Below are positions 54,003 to 63,356 of a stretch of DNA of 64,000 nt, piece after piece; position 1 is the first letter of the stretch, and the number at the start of each line of letters is the position of its first letter. The position numbers and the translations under genes are program-made. This DNA is from Calothrix sp. PCC 7103 (lineage in GTDB: Bacteria; Cyanobacteriota; Cyanobacteriia; Cyanobacteriales; Nostocaceae): the NCBI RefSeq assembly GCF_000331305.1, contig NZ_KB217482.1, positions 145,851 through 209,850 on the forward strand, given 5' to 3'. The notes under the pieces were generated by a model. The model was given only the letters and a program-made list of their open reading frames with translations. It was not told the origin of the DNA and made no database searches.

Positions 54003-55460
54003 ATGCATCGACAACATTTACGTGGATTGTTTAAATCATACAGTGATAGCGTTATTGATTTAATTGATGCTAAGAAAAGTAACTCAAATGGCGCGTCTTC
54101 TCCTGTCGAGTTATCTTTAAGTTCTTTATTTGAAAGAACTTATGACTCTCTTTATAAAGCAATTCAAAAATCATTTAATTTTAATGATAGTAATAAAAAG
54201 AAGAGAAAGAAGCTAAAAAATTTAACTCGCTTAATTGCTGAAGTTACGCCCCAACCAAAAAAACGCCCTTTTTATTTATTTGCAACGGATACGACTCCTC
54301 ATCCACGTCCTCACTCTCCAACTTTGCCTGAAAGAGGTTATATCTACCAGCCAAATACTGTTGCAGGGAATAAGTCTGTTGGTGTTGGTCATACTTTTTC
54401 ATTTGTCTCAATGTTACCAGAGAAACACCTTCAATCCTCAGCACCCTGGTCAATTCCTTTATCAGCAGAAAGAGTACCAATTGAGAAAAAAGGTACAAGT
54501 GTTGCCATTGAGCAAATTGATGCACTGATGACCGATGAATCACTTCCTTGGTACGGTAAATTATCAGTATTAACTGCCGATAGTGTTTATAGTCAGCGCT
54601 CCTAAATATTTGATATATCTAAGCACAAAAATTTGGTTTTAATTGCCAGAGTTCGTAGCAATAGAATTTTCTACTCTACACCACAATTACAACAAGATGA
54701 GAAAAAACGTGGGTGTCCAAAAAAATTTGGCGAACGCTTTGACCTTGCTGTTGAAGGAACTTGGCGCCTACCAGATGAGACAACACTTTTCAAGAGTACT
54801 ACAAAGAAAGGTCGTCAATTCACAGTAACCCTTGATGCTTGGAACCATATGTTGATGAGAGGGACTCAAGAAGAACAAATGTATAAATGTCCGTTTACTT
54901 TAGTGAGGGTTACTGTTACCGATGATACTGGTTGTGCTGTTTGGAAACCGATGTGGCTGATAGTTATGGGCAAGCAACGTGAGTGTATCTCATTGGCAGA
55001 AGTCTATCATTGCTATCGGCAACGGTTTGATATAGCGGAAAGTTTGCGCGTCCGGGTTTCCCGGCGCAAAACTTTCCAAGACGAACATATGTTTAGATTT
55101 AAAAAGCAACGTTTACTGATGACTAATTACCAGACTCCAGAAGTTGAGTATGAAGAAAATTGGATACGCCTAGTCATGCTTGCCTACGTGCAATTATGGG
55201 CTGCAAAGGACTTATCTAATCATTTACCGAGACCTTGGGAACGTTCTCACGAGCCAAACAATGCTAAAATTATTTCTCCCAGTACCGTACAACGTGATTT
55301 TCAACGAATTATTTCAGAGATAGGAAAACCAGGAAATTCACCAAAACCCAGAGGAAATTCAACAGGTAGGGTGAGGGGTCAGACCCAGACCAAAAGAATT
55401 AAGCATCCTGTTATCAAAAAAAGTCAAAAATCAAACATTCCACAGCCTCAAGCTGCGTAA
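54003..55460 (+). pseudogene. DDE transposase of the nested IS, interrupted by one stop codon
   Basis: A 486-codon frame broken only by an in-frame TAA at 54603-54605 (VYSQRS, stop, IFDISKHKNLVL). The halves show FYLFATDTTPHPRPHS near residue 92, ADSVYSQRS near 195, and YRQRFDI...FRFKKQRLLM with YQTPEVEYEENW toward the end. The C-terminal tail TVQRDFQRIISEIGKPGNSP and PKPRGNSTGRVRGQ is typical of the roughly 450-residue cyanobacterial family that RefSeq calls NF041680 (from memory). A hairpin insertion adds about 16 residues at 55037-55077. The copy is probably inactive, unless the stop is read through. Confidence 0.78.
55037..55077. repeat. Palindromic mini-element inserted in frame in the transposase
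   Basis: GGAAAGTTTGCGC at the left and GCGCAAAACTTTCC at the right pair around CCGGG TTT CCCGG, forming an almost perfect hairpin. It interrupts the conserved RQRFDI/HMFRF run of the transposase, adding about 16 residues (AESLRVRVSRRKTFQD) without breaking the frame. This behaviour is typical of cyanobacterial small dispersed palindromes. Confidence 0.65.
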
Positions 55461-55582
55461 TTTTTCTGTAAATATACTTGTTTTACTCAGTTAATCTCAC
55501 AACTGGGATAGAAAGCTGCGTCCTTTTTTAGTTAACGAATATTGTTCGCGAACTTACTATTTTGTCCAAAGTCCAAAATACA

Positions 55583-56101
55583 CACACATATTTTATAATT
55601 ATTAAAAAGCCAGATACTTTTAGAAAGATGAGCTTTCTGCTCATCAATATTGCTACTTCCTAATTTTGGCAATAATTCAAAATATATTGAGAACGCTCTT
55701 TTATCCCAAATAATACTGGTAATAAATAAATTTATCCGACTCCAATTTGTACCGTTTATTGCTATGTAAATAATTTTTTTGCGTTCAAAATAGGCTTCTA
55801 AAAATGATAATACTATTGGAAACCAAATTGTTTCAATTGTTAGACAAGGTAACGATAAAAATCGCTGTATTCTCTTTCTCCTACTCTCAAATTTAATCCC
55901 TATCGTTAAAGCATTTGCTAATTTTTCTAAACTGACTTTTTTGATGGATTGCAGAAGAGTTAATAAAATCTGTAGGAAGATAAAATCAGCTAACTTTAGT
56001 TGACTTTTTAGATGCTTTTGGTAGAATGATGGCAACATTATCATTAAGTAGGTCTTGTTGACAATTATAGACCTATCTTTTTCTACCATGAAATGGCACA
56101 C
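55583..56101 (-). pseudogene. N-terminal fragment of an IS4-type transposase
   Basis: The frame starts at 56101 and contains MLPSFYQKHLKSQLKLADF, then IKFESRRKRIQRFLSLPCL, IETIWFPIVLSFLEAYF, INGTNWSRINLFITSIIWD and YFELLPKLGSS, all recognisable blocks of the cyanobacterial IS4 family, including the DDE catalytic aspartate region (here NGTNW, where DRTNW is usual, so the first catalytic Asp appears lost). The frame runs on into the nested IS. The 3' half lies at 53473-53737. Confidence 0.75.
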
Positions 56102-56125
56102 ACTTTACCCGTAAAGCTTTTCAGA

Positions 56126-56145
56126 CGCCTTTGTCACCCCTTCAG
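56126..56145 (-). repeat. 20-bp inverted repeat, right copy (IS4-type terminal repeat)
   Basis: CGCCTTTGTCACCCCTTCAG, the exact reverse complement of 49151-49170. It lies 25 bp upstream of the IS4-type transposase start, as expected for that element's end. A shortened CTGAACCAAGGCG at about 53402 could be the element's own degenerate left end. Confidence 0.7.
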
Positions 56146-56395
56146 CATAAAAATATCTCCAGAACTTAGTTTATCTGTGAAATATCTTTTTGCAAATATT
56201 TAATTTAATTTATTCTAAATAAGCTAAATAAATTATTGATAATATGTCCCCTTATTGACAATCCTCTCCCTCCTCTAACGCCACCTTGACTGGGCTGATT
56301 GAAGGAGTTAGGATAGGTAGCCAGCGAGTTACCATTATCGGCACTTGGACAACCACCCCCTCCAAACTATAACAAGAGTGAATCGAAGGAGAATT

Positions 56396-57667
56396 ATGTA
56401 TACAATACCAGGTAATAAAATCGATACAAATTCCAGTGTTAAGTCAACAAAAAAGCTTTTAGTAGTTGAAGGTGGAGAACCTGCTATTAAAGTAAATCTC
56501 AAAGAATTTAAACCAATTCCTGAATCTGGTATTCAACGTGCGGTTGAAATTATGCGCTCTGCAAAGCTTTATCGATATCAAGCATTGAAACCAGAGGAAT
56601 CTGAAACTTCATTATTTGAAAAAGAATTTGCCGAGTATGTTGGTGCTAAATATGCTGTAGCTGTTAATTCTTGTGGAAGTGCTTTATTCATAGCTTTGAA
56701 ATGTGCTGGTGTGGTTCCCAACGATAAAGTATTGATGAATGCTTTCACTTTTACAGCAGTACCTAGTGCGATACATCATACTGGTGCGATCGCGATGCTT
56801 GTTGAAAGCGGTAGAGATTTTACGGTAGACACAATAGATTTACGTAAGAAAGCCTCGGACGGTGAATATAAAGTGCTGTTACTTTCATATATGAGAGGAC
56901 AAGTACCGAATATGGATGAAGTAGTTGAAATATGTAAAGAGTTTGGCATCACGTTAATTGAAGATTGCGCTCATGCTCATTGTACGTATTGGAAGGGAGT
57001 ACCAATGGGCCGTTTTGGTCATATATCTTGCTTCTCTACCCAATCGAGTAAAGCTTTGTCTGCTGGAGAAGGTGGAATCATAATTACTGATGATGATGAA
57101 ATGATTTCCAAAGCTGTTCTTTATTCCGGGTCATATGAAAGGCTTTGGGAACGTCACTATAATTTACCCAAAGCTTCAATCGTGCAGTTACAAAACTATA
57201 TACCTAGCTATAGCTTGAGGATGAATGAAGTAACAGCAGCAATGCTTAGACCTCAAATTAAAAGACTTCCCAAATTAGTTCAAGTTCATGACGATAACTA
57301 TAATGTGCTGGCTGATATTTTGATGGATTCTTCCTACATAGAATTACAACAACAAAATCCTAATATTAAATTGTTTCGAGATACAATACAGTTTCATCTG
57401 CCTAAGTTTACTCATACAGAAATTACAGATTTTATGAAGCTATCAGAAATGGAAGGAATTCCATTGCAATTATTTGCGACAAAAGACGAAGCTAGATATT
57501 TCCGTACATGGGCTTATTTAGAAAATAATCAAGAGTTAGAATTAACTGAGTTATCGCTCGATAAAGCTTGTGGCATCGCACTTGGGGCACATTTAACAAA
57601 AGATATTGTCATCGAAATTGGTGCAACCATTTTACGGATTATAGATTACATTGTAGAGCAAAGGTAA
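56396..57667 (+). CDS. DegT/DnrJ/EryC1/StrS-family PLP aminotransferase
   Basis: 423 residues from the ATG at 56396, chosen because GGAGAA precedes it; the frame is open 17 codons further. FEKEFAEYVGAKYAVAVNSCGSAL near residue 75-98 is the substrate/PLP loop, EDCAHAHC near 186 holds the PLP aspartate, and the Schiff-base lysine is in STQSSKALSAGEGG near 212. The family aminates keto-sugars or keto-cyclitols, or catalyses related PLP chemistry. Sugar genes are not evident here, so a non-sugar keto substrate is possible. It is the first gene of a plus-strand run of six biosynthetic genes with no GGCGCC sites in the first two. Confidence 0.85.
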   Translation: MYTIPGNKIDTNSSVKSTKKLLVVEGGEPAIKVNLKEFKPIPESGIQRAVEIMRSAKLYRYQALKPEESETSLFEKEFAEYVGAKYAVAVNSCGSALFIALKCAGVVPNDKVLMNAFTFTAVPSAIHHTGAIAMLVESGRDFTVDTIDLRKKASDGEYKVLLLSYMRGQVPNMDEVVEICKEFGITLIEDCAHAHCTYWKGVPMGRFGHISCFSTQSSKALSAGEGGIIITDDDEMISKAVLYSGSYERLWERHYNLPKASIVQLQNYIPSYSLRMNEVTAAMLRPQIKRLPKLVQVHDDNYNVLADILMDSSYIELQQQNPNIKLFRDTIQFHLPKFTHTEITDFMKLSEMEGIPLQLFATKDEARYFRTWAYLENNQELELTELSLDKACGIALGAHLTKDIVIEIGATILRIIDYIVEQR

Positions 57668-57771
57668 ATGTAATTCAACATTGGATAATCTGACTAATTC
57701 CAAAATATATTTCCACTAAACATATCTTGCCAAAATACACAATTTAAATATTTATTAAGGTGGTTACATCA

Positions 57772-58563
57772 ATGGTTCAGGCACAAACTCTTTCCTTTCA
57801 ACAGCGCTGGTCATTAAAAGGGAAAAAAGCATTAGTTACAGGAGCAACTAAAGGTATAGGTTTAGCAATCGCTAATGAATTGCTGTCTTTAGGAGCAGAA
57901 GTCATAGTTGTGGCAAGAAATGCTGAAAATTTGCATCAACAATTATCAATATGGTCGGAGAGTAAGTTACCAGTTTATGGTATTGATGCAGATGTGTCTA
58001 CATCAAAGGGACGTGAAGAAGTTTTAAAATATGTTGCTGATAACTATGGTAGTTTGGATATTTTAGTCAACAATGTAGGCGATAATATCCGTAGGAAAAT
58101 GGTGGAATATACATCAGAACAATACGAGTTTATTATTCAAACAAATCAAACCTCTATGTTTGAGATGTGTCAGCTATTTCATCCTTTACTGAAGAAAAGT
58201 GAAAAAAGCAGCATTGTCAACATGGGTTCCGTTTTAGGGTTTGTTTCCAGTCGCAGTGGTGCTATTTACGGAATGACAAAAGCGGCAATAACTCAAATGA
58301 CACGCTATTTATCTGTCGAATGGTCATCTGATGGTATACGGGTAAATACAGTTGCACCTTGGGTTATTCGCACAGAATTTACTAACTCAATGTTAAATAA
58401 TTCTGAAAGTCACGCTGCTATTGTATCTCGTACACCTATGGGACGAGTTGGCGAACCTGAAGAAGTTGCAAGTGTAGTTGGCTTTCTTTGCTTACCAGCA
58501 GCATCTTTTATTACTGGCGAATGTATTTCTGTTGATGGTGGCTTTTTAGCTTTCGGTTATTAA
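57772..58563 (+). CDS. Short-chain dehydrogenase/reductase (tropinone-reductase-like)
   Basis: 263 residues from the ATG at 57772, with AAGG upstream; a GTG four codons earlier is the alternative. The cofactor motif TGATKGIG is near residue 28, NNVGDN near 103, and the catalytic tetrad is visible as Ser in NMGSVLGF and YGMTK near 165. The C-terminus [15 protein letters not shown] is standard for classical SDRs. It should oxidise an alcohol or reduce a ketone of the cluster's intermediate, possibly supplying the keto group used by the aminotransferase. Confidence 0.88.
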   Translation: MVQAQTLSFQQRWSLKGKKALVTGATKGIGLAIANELLSLGAEVIVVARNAENLHQQLSIWSESKLPVYGIDADVSTSKGREEVLKYVADNYGSLDILVNNVGDNIRRKMVEYTSEQYEFIIQTNQTSMFEMCQLFHPLLKKSEKSSIVNMGSVLGFVSSRSGAIYGMTKAAITQMTRYLSVEWSSDGIRVNTVAPWVIRTEFTNSMLNNSESHAAIVSRTPMGRVGEPEEVASVVGFLCLPAASFITGECISVDGGFLAFGY

Positions 58564-58674
58564 AAAATTTAGCTGTCTTCTAATCGCTGAGGTAGCTGAC
58601 ATTGATAACTAGAATAAGCACAATTCAATTCGCAATTTGCAGTTTTTTCACTGTTGTAGTTCTTCTAAACTAAT

Positions 58675-59421
58675 ATGTTATCATCAGAATCATCTGAAGT
58701 AGTCAATAAAAAAATTCTTGCTATTGTTCATTCACAAAATACTAACACTGGCCGTGTTGGCAGAATAATTAAAGAAAAAGGATATACGCTTGATATTAGA
58801 TGTCCTCGTTTTGGAGAAGAATTACCTATCACTATGGAACATCATGATGGGGTAGTTATCTTTGGAGGACCAATGAGTGTCAATGATAGCGATACTTTAC
58901 CATTTATCCAAGCAGAGCTTGATTGGATACCCATATGTCTTGATGCTCAAAAACCATTTCTTGGAATTTGCCTTGGCGCCCAGTTATTAGCTCGTTGTCT
59001 TGGTGCATCTGTATCGCCGCATCCTGATAATGTAGCGGAAATAGGTTACTTTCCAATTAAATCAACAAATGTTGAGAATAATTGTTTTAACAATGGTTTT
59101 TCTGTGTATCATTGGCACCGCGAAGGGTTTGGGCTACCAAAAAGTGCCATTTTGCTAGCAGAAGGCGAAATATTTATCAATCAAGCTTTCCGTTATGGTG
59201 AAAATTGTTACGGATTTCAGTTTCATCCAGAAGTAACGGAAGAAATTATTAATAAGTGGACTTCAAGTGAAGATAGCGATAACTGGTTAAATCTTAAGGG
59301 CGCTCAGTCGCCTACTCATCAGTTAAAGATGCATTCTCGTAATGATAAAACTATGGAAGATTGGTTTGATAATTTTTTTGATATCTGGATACAGAATTAT
59401 TCTCAAACTAAAAGATTGTAG
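58675..59421 (+). CDS. Class I glutamine amidotransferase-like protein
   Basis: 248 residues. The nucleophile elbow GICLGAQLLA (Cys near 99) and the catalytic FHPEVTEE (His-x-Glu near 183) are both present, so the triad is complete. GVVIFGGPMSVND near 60 forms the oxyanion side. It resembles GMP-synthase-type stand-alone amidotransferases, yet no synthetase partner lies nearby. In natural-product clusters such proteins can supply ammonia to, or hydrolyse a gamma-glutamyl group from, an intermediate. Which one applies here is unknown. Confidence 0.82.
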   Translation: MLSSESSEVVNKKILAIVHSQNTNTGRVGRIIKEKGYTLDIRCPRFGEELPITMEHHDGVVIFGGPMSVNDSDTLPFIQAELDWIPICLDAQKPFLGICLGAQLLARCLGASVSPHPDNVAEIGYFPIKSTNVENNCFNNGFSVYHWHREGFGLPKSAILLAEGEIFINQAFRYGENCYGFQFHPEVTEEIINKWTSSEDSDNWLNLKGAQSPTHQLKMHSRNDKTMEDWFDNFFDIWIQNYSQTKRL

Positions 59422-59460
59422 GTTTCGATGAACTGAGATAACATAAAGGAGATTTAAACA

Positions 59461-60045
59461 ATGATAGTGCGGCTTGTTCAGAACTCAGAGAACCTGATTG
59501 AAGTTTACCGTCTTCGCTATAGTGTTTATATAACGGAACTAAGCAATAAGGTTCCTGATGCAGACCACCATCAAGGCTTACTGTCTGATAATAGTGATAG
59601 GAAATCAGCAGAAATATTAGGCGCTTATTACGACGACAAATTGTGTGGAACATTACGTTATAACCCACTCACAGAATATCGCCGTGATGAATTACCGTTT
59701 TTTCAGGTGCCAGAATTTTGTTGGGATCACCCTGAACAAACGGTGATTACATCAATGTTAGTGGTACATCCTGAATGGCGCCGCTCCAAAACATATATTT
59801 CCCTGTTCCGAGAAGGAATACGATTGCAATTAGAGCGTGGTCGGCAGTATTGCCTTTTGTATGCTGAACCTCACAATGCTGCGTTGTTTGCAAAAAGTGG
59901 CTTCAAATACTTGTCTCAAGAGCCGATGCGCCATCCTTTATATAGGGACGTATTGCCAATGATTCTAAGGGCTGGGGATGAAATTCACCCGATTTTAAGG
60001 GTGGACTGTGGTAAAACGAGAAAATTATACGGTAAGGAACTCTAG
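59461..60045 (+). CDS. GNAT-fold acyltransferase, FeeM/autoinducer-synthase-like
   Basis: 194 residues with ATG at 59461 and an AAGGAG ribosome-binding site. The N-terminal VYRLRYSVYITELSNKVPDADHH is characteristic of the FeeM/LuxI-like branch of the GNAT superfamily, which uses long-chain acyl-ACP as donor. SMLVVHPEWRRSKTYISLF near 103-120 is the cofactor-binding region, and LYAEPHNAALFAKSGFKYL near 142 is the usual end. It probably N-acylates an amine made by the neighbouring genes. GNAT fold firm; donor inferred. Confidence 0.75.
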   Translation: MIVRLVQNSENLIEVYRLRYSVYITELSNKVPDADHHQGLLSDNSDRKSAEILGAYYDDKLCGTLRYNPLTEYRRDELPFFQVPEFCWDHPEQTVITSMLVVHPEWRRSKTYISLFREGIRLQLERGRQYCLLYAEPHNAALFAKSGFKYLSQEPMRHPLYRDVLPMILRAGDEIHPILRVDCGKTRKLYGKEL

Positions 60046-60058
60046 GGAGCTTTTTGTT

Positions 60059-61336
60059 ATGAATTCTCAGCGTGTTTGTGTTATAGGTGCAGGATTATCT
60101 GGTTTAGCAGCCGCCAAGGTACTTAAGCAACATGCCATCCAATTTGACTGCTTTGAGAAAGGGTCGAATATAGGTGGTATTTGGCGGTTTGATAACGACA
60201 ATGGAATGTCATCAATTTACGCTTCACTTCATACAAACACCTCAAAACAACGAACGTGTTTTAAGGACTTTCCAATGCCGGAGGATTATCCATCTCATCC
60301 ACACCATACTCAGGTTTTAAAATACTTAGAAGATTATACAGACCATTTCGGATTGTATAAGCATATTACGTTTAACACTGAAGTCACAGAGGTTTTACCT
60401 TTAACAAATGGGGGGTGGGAAGTCACACTGAATCACGCAAAAAAAGTTTGCTATCAAGCAGTTGTGGTAGCTAACGGACACTATTGGTATCCAAATTTGA
60501 TTAAATTTCCAGGCTACTTTTCTGGAAAACAAATACATTCTCATGATTACAAAACGCCAAATGAATTTAAAAATTTAAATGTTTTAGTTGTTGGGATTGG
60601 TAGCTCTGGAGCAGATATTGCTTGCGAAATTTCAAAGGTAGCCCGACAGACTTGTTTATCAACCCGCAGCAGCACATACATTTTGCCCAAATACATTTTG
60701 GGTCGTCCGATTGATCATCTCGGAAGTCGCCTGAGCAGCCGTTTACCCCTTTGGTTTCAACGCTTGACTTTAAGTTCGCTATTAGAATTTGCTCGGGGTT
60801 CTCAAACTATTTATGGGGTTGCTAAACCCAACTATCCGCTATTAGCTGCTCCCGTAACCCTCTCTAATGAATTGCTTGAGCTTGTAAAGCAAGGGCGGGT
60901 AAAAATTAGACCTAATGTTGAAGAACTAACTGACAAAAGCATAATATTTTCTGATGGCAGTAAAGAATTAATTGATGTAATTATCTACGCAACTGGATAC
61001 CAATTAAGTTTCCCTTTTTTTAAGTCGTCTTTTATGCAAGTGGAAGGTAACGATTTGCCTCTCTACCGTCAAGTCGTACATCCTGATTATCCAAATCTTT
61101 TTTTTATCGGGCTAATTGATACCTTTGGAGGACTACCGCCTTTGGCTGAAACGCAATCCCACTGGGTAGCTGGTTTACTTGCAGGTAAGTTCAAACTGCC
61201 TAAGCGGGATAAAATGTGGCGCGTGGTTGAGGAGCAATACCAGCAACTTCGTAGGCGCTATGTGCTTTCAGCACAATATACAAGGCGGGTTGATTTTTAT
61301 TCTTATATTAATATATTGCAAACTGATATTAGCTGA
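60059..61336 (+). CDS. Flavin-containing monooxygenase
   Basis: 425 residues from the ATG at 60059, with AGGGAG upstream and 13 bp after the acyltransferase; the frame is open upstream from 60008 but overlaps that gene. The FAD motif CVIGAGLSGLAAAKVL is near residue 7, the NADPH motif VVGIGSSGADIACE near 180, and FxGxxxHSxxY-like PGYFSGKQIHSHDY near 158 identifies the FMO/Baeyer-Villiger group. ATGYQLSFPFF near 314 is also typical. It would oxygenate nitrogen, sulphur or a ketone of the cluster product. Confidence 0.88.
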   Translation: MNSQRVCVIGAGLSGLAAAKVLKQHAIQFDCFEKGSNIGGIWRFDNDNGMSSIYASLHTNTSKQRTCFKDFPMPEDYPSHPHHTQVLKYLEDYTDHFGLYKHITFNTEVTEVLPLTNGGWEVTLNHAKKVCYQAVVVANGHYWYPNLIKFPGYFSGKQIHSHDYKTPNEFKNLNVLVVGIGSSGADIACEISKVARQTCLSTRSSTYILPKYILGRPIDHLGSRLSSRLPLWFQRLTLSSLLEFARGSQTIYGVAKPNYPLLAAPVTLSNELLELVKQGRVKIRPNVEELTDKSIIFSDGSKELIDVIIYATGYQLSFPFFKSSFMQVEGNDLPLYRQVVHPDYPNLFFIGLIDTFGGLPPLAETQSHWVAGLLAGKFKLPKRDKMWRVVEEQYQQLRRRYVLSAQYTRRVDFYSYINILQTDIS

Positions 61337-61412
61337 TTTCAATAAGTAACGAGTATCTAATCACAAAAGTTGCAATTCTAATATAAATGCTACATTACTC
61401 ACCTGCATAAAG

Positions 61413-62687
61413 ATGCGATTATTTATCACAATCTGGCTTGGGCAATTAATTTCATTTCTTGGGTCTGACCTGACTAATTTTGCTATTGGTATTTGGATTT
61501 ATCAAAAAACTGGGTCAGTTACTCAACTTAGCTTGATTTCACTATTCATTATGCTTCCTGGAATTTTAATTGCACCAATTGCAGGAGCCTTTGTTGACCG
61601 TTGGAATCGCCGTGTTTGTATGATAATCAGCGATTGTGTAGCGATGAGTTGTACAATTGCGATTGCTCTATTGGTTACTTTCGGTCATCTTGAAGTTTGG
61701 CATATTTATTTAGGAATCGCTCTAAGTTCTATTTTCAACACACTTGGAAATCTTGCCTACACAGCCAGTATTTCTTCGTTAGTTCCTAAACAGCATTTAG
61801 GACGTGCCTCTGGGATGGTTCAAATCGCAGATGCAACAGCCCAACTTATATCACCCATCTTGGCAGGTGTATTCTTAACAAATATTGGGCTACGTGGAAT
61901 TATTGCGATTGACTGTAGCACTTTTCTTATTTCTCTAATTGCTCTAATCAGCGTTAAATTTCCTCAAATAACGATTACTACCACACAAGAAACACCATTC
62001 TCGCAACAAATCAGTTACGGTTGGAATTATATCTATTCAAGAAAAGGGTTACTATCGCTTTTAATTTTCTTTGCTACTAGTAATTTTGCAATTAGTATCG
62101 CTGAAGTATTAATCAAACCATTGGTGTTATCTTTAACAGATGCTGCTACGCTGGGTATTGTGCTATCGCTTGCAGGTAGCGGTTTAATGCTGGGCAGTAT
62201 TTTTATGATTGTGTGGGGAGGACCTAAAACAAATCGCATCTTTGGAGTGATTGGTTCTGAAGCCATTATAGGTCTTTGCATCATATGTATTGGACTACAA
62301 GCTTCTATTCCTTTAATTACCACTGCTAGTTTTGTTGGCTTCTTTTGCGTTCCTATCGTTAATGGTTGTAGTCAAGCGATTTGGCAAATCAAAGTTGCAC
62401 CTGATATACAAGGTAGAGTATTTGCTGCCAGAAGAGCTATTGCTTTTGCTTCTCGACCTTTGGCATATTTGCTTGCTGGACCTCTTGCAGATAAAGTTTT
62501 TGAGCCTGCAATGGGAGAATATGGCATTCTAGCTAGTACTGTTGGCTCGATTATAGGTGTTGGTAAAGGTCGAGGTATCGCTTTACTATGTATAGTCACA
62601 GGATTTTTGACGCTATTAATTACCATTATCGCTTACCACTATCCGCGACTGCGATGGTTAGAAAAAGAGTTACCTGACATTGTATAA
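61413..62687 (+). CDS. MFS transporter, paralogue of the lipid-locus transporter
   Basis: 424 residues, 12 predicted helices, FVDRWNRRVCM near residue 62 and LVPKQHLGRASGM near 125. Clear full-length similarity to the transporter at 25711-26994, including the shared IWHIYL/VWHIYL and VAPDxQGRVFA blocks. Last gene of the second cluster, and the likely exporter of its product. Confidence 0.88.
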   Translation: MRLFITIWLGQLISFLGSDLTNFAIGIWIYQKTGSVTQLSLISLFIMLPGILIAPIAGAFVDRWNRRVCMIISDCVAMSCTIAIALLVTFGHLEVWHIYLGIALSSIFNTLGNLAYTASISSLVPKQHLGRASGMVQIADATAQLISPILAGVFLTNIGLRGIIAIDCSTFLISLIALISVKFPQITITTTQETPFSQQISYGWNYIYSRKGLLSLLIFFATSNFAISIAEVLIKPLVLSLTDAATLGIVLSLAGSGLMLGSIFMIVWGGPKTNRIFGVIGSEAIIGLCIICIGLQASIPLITTASFVGFFCVPIVNGCSQAIWQIKVAPDIQGRVFAARRAIAFASRPLAYLLAGPLADKVFEPAMGEYGILASTVGSIIGVGKGRGIALLCIVTGFLTLLITIIAYHYPRLRWLEKELPDIV

Positions 62688-62957
62688 ATTTCATCTATCT
62701 TAGTAGATGTTCTCCAACTCGGATAGCGTTGGCAATAATTGTCAACTCAAATCATCTTATGGGAGTGGGCACCATATCAAAAATAAATAATTCTGGTTCT
62801 TCAGTAGTTGTTATGCTAAATTGTTAAATAAAGATGTCAACTATTATTAATTTATTGTAAAAAATATTACAAAAATGCTTGATGGGATTGACTTATAAGC
62901 ATTATTTATTATTGACTGTATATTACGCTCATTGTATTTTAGGGTACATTTACAGTC

Positions 62958-63253
62958 ATGATCAATAAAAAAGATATAAAAATCTTATCACAAATTCTGG
63001 ATATAGACGAAGTAAAAGTTATATCGCACAGCATTTATAACGAAATTGGAATAATTTTACGAACAGAGCCAATAAAGCTATAATATACTTCCCAAATAGC
63101 AACAATACTTTTATACGTTGGTTCGACGAAATTATTGCTTACTTTGATAATGGCACAACTAGCGGCGCTGTTGAAGGCATAAACAATAAAATTAAATTAA
63201 TCAAGCGCTCCGCTTATGGGTTTAGAAATTTTGAAAATTTTCGAGTTCGATAG
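62958..63253 (+). pseudogene. ISL3-type transposase remnant with internal deletion
   Basis: The ATG at 62958 opens 41 codons of N-terminal sequence (MINKKDIKILSQILDIDEVK) that stop at 63083. The immediately following DNA, in another frame, encodes the C-terminal signature WFDEIIAYFDNGTTSGAVEG, INNKIKLIKRSAYGFRNFEN, ending at 63253. The middle of the transposase, including the catalytic core, is missing. Such deletion derivatives can be mobilised in trans if their ends are intact. Confidence 0.7.
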
Positions 63254-63356
63254 TAAGTTTGGTTAATTCTTGCATCGTGCGCTTTTAATTTTTCAGTAGT
63301 TTTCATTCAACCTCCAAGTTTAAAGTTATTTAGATATTGTTACTATTAAGTGGCGT

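Larger units (their letters stand above)
53738..55576 (+). mobile_element. Insertion sequence, 1,839 bp, nested in an older IS4-type element
   Basis: Both ends carry the 17-bp terminal inverted repeat TTGGACTTTGGACAAAA, followed by partly matching GTTC.CG.AC sequence. The element is flanked by the 6-bp direct repeat AATACA (53732-53737 and 55577-55582), and it interrupts the transposase reading frame of the host element. It encodes one DDE transposase on the plus strand. Confidence 0.8.

Noticed and set aside
54235..54543. Overlapping 97-aa and 99-aa ORFs on both strands
   Set aside because: Shadow frames of the nested IS transposase.
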